A stretch of DNA of 31,744 bases from Lachnospiraceae bacterium UBA3711 (GTDB lineage: Bacteria; Bacillota; Clostridia; Lachnospirales; Lachnospiraceae), in assembly GCA_002371345.1 (NCBI GenBank), contig DFHY01000048.1, positions 1 to 31,744 on the forward strand, read 5' to 3'. The notes below the pieces were generated by a model. That model did no database searches. It was given only the letters and a program-made list of their open reading frames with translations, and had not been told where the DNA came from. Of this stretch, positions 31,649-31,744 are shown one piece after another. Position numbers and translations under genes: made by a program. Numbering within the stretch: the stretch's first letter is position 1; each line of letters starts with the position of its first letter.

Positions 31649-31744
31649 TATCTGTGCACCGCTAAATGTTGGAAAAAGTGAAACACAGCATTTCACGGTT
31701 GTTCAATCAATTTTCGGGTTATGAAAATAACGTGACGAGGAGAA

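Larger units (their letters stand above)
31225..31744. other. Non-coding tail after the ATPase operon
   Basis: No convincing gene is visible in these 520 nt. They hold the 10-bp repeat tail, a hairpin terminator (31377-31408), a set of GGCGCAGA inverted repeats (31427-31567), a promoter-like pair at 31621-31648, and an apparent ribosome site (GAGGAG near 31737) for a gene starting beyond the window. Confidence 0.7.

Overview
The window looks like a stretch of chromosome from a moderately GC-rich anaerobic Firmicute, most likely a Clostridia/Lachnospiraceae-type bacterium. This is inference. It rests on strong AGGAGG ribosome sites, the trpEGDCFBA order, a low-molecular-weight-phosphatase-like gene beside the Sua5 gene as in Bacillus/Clostridia, a choline-binding-style repeat protein with an NlpC/P60 domain, and a V-type ATPase operon in the Enterococcus hirae ntp order. 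I see no phage, IS element, tRNA, rRNA or CRISPR array.

Layout. (1) 31-9514, + strand: a complete tryptophan operon (trpE, G, D, C, F, B, A), continuing without an obvious terminator into a YkgJ-type Cys-cluster protein, a GtrA-like membrane protein and a DPM1/GtrB-like glycosyltransferase, closed by a hairpin at 9551. (2) 9616-11824: an MdoB/LtaS-type phosphoglycerol transferase with its own promoter and a 20-bp-stem terminator. (3) 11834-14908, - strand: sua5, a phosphatase-fold protein that has lost its catalytic residues, upp, and a separately promoted dCMP deaminase. (4) 15008-16195: a three-domain S1 RNA-binding protein, sharing a bidirectional terminator with proC (- strand). (5) 17337-18935: a secreted cell-wall-binding NlpC/P60 enzyme. 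(6) 18964-22353: a self-contained transcription unit with a MotA/ZorA-like channel that has a long coiled-coil tail, a MotB/ZorB-like OmpA protein, and a 76-residue very basic protein. (7) 22370-31224: a nine-gene V-type ATPase operon (ntpFIKECGABD) whose c subunit carries the Na+-binding residue pattern. (8) 31225-31744: a non-coding tail with phased repeats, a terminator, inverted repeats and the promoter of the next gene.

The most interesting items are these. The ZorAB-like motor has no recognisable Zorya effector and travels with a small basic protein instead. The phosphatase homologue next to sua5 has Ser and Thr where the catalytic Cys and Arg belong. Gene junctions, especially inside the trp operon, repeatedly carry degenerate tandem duplications (E/G 62 bp, D/C 22 bp, C/F 29 bp, F/B 91-92 bp), which have rewritten the TrpC and TrpF C-termini. 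An exactly 10-bp-periodic repeat also starts on the stop codon of the last ATPase gene.

All function calls come from reading motifs by eye; no database search was run.
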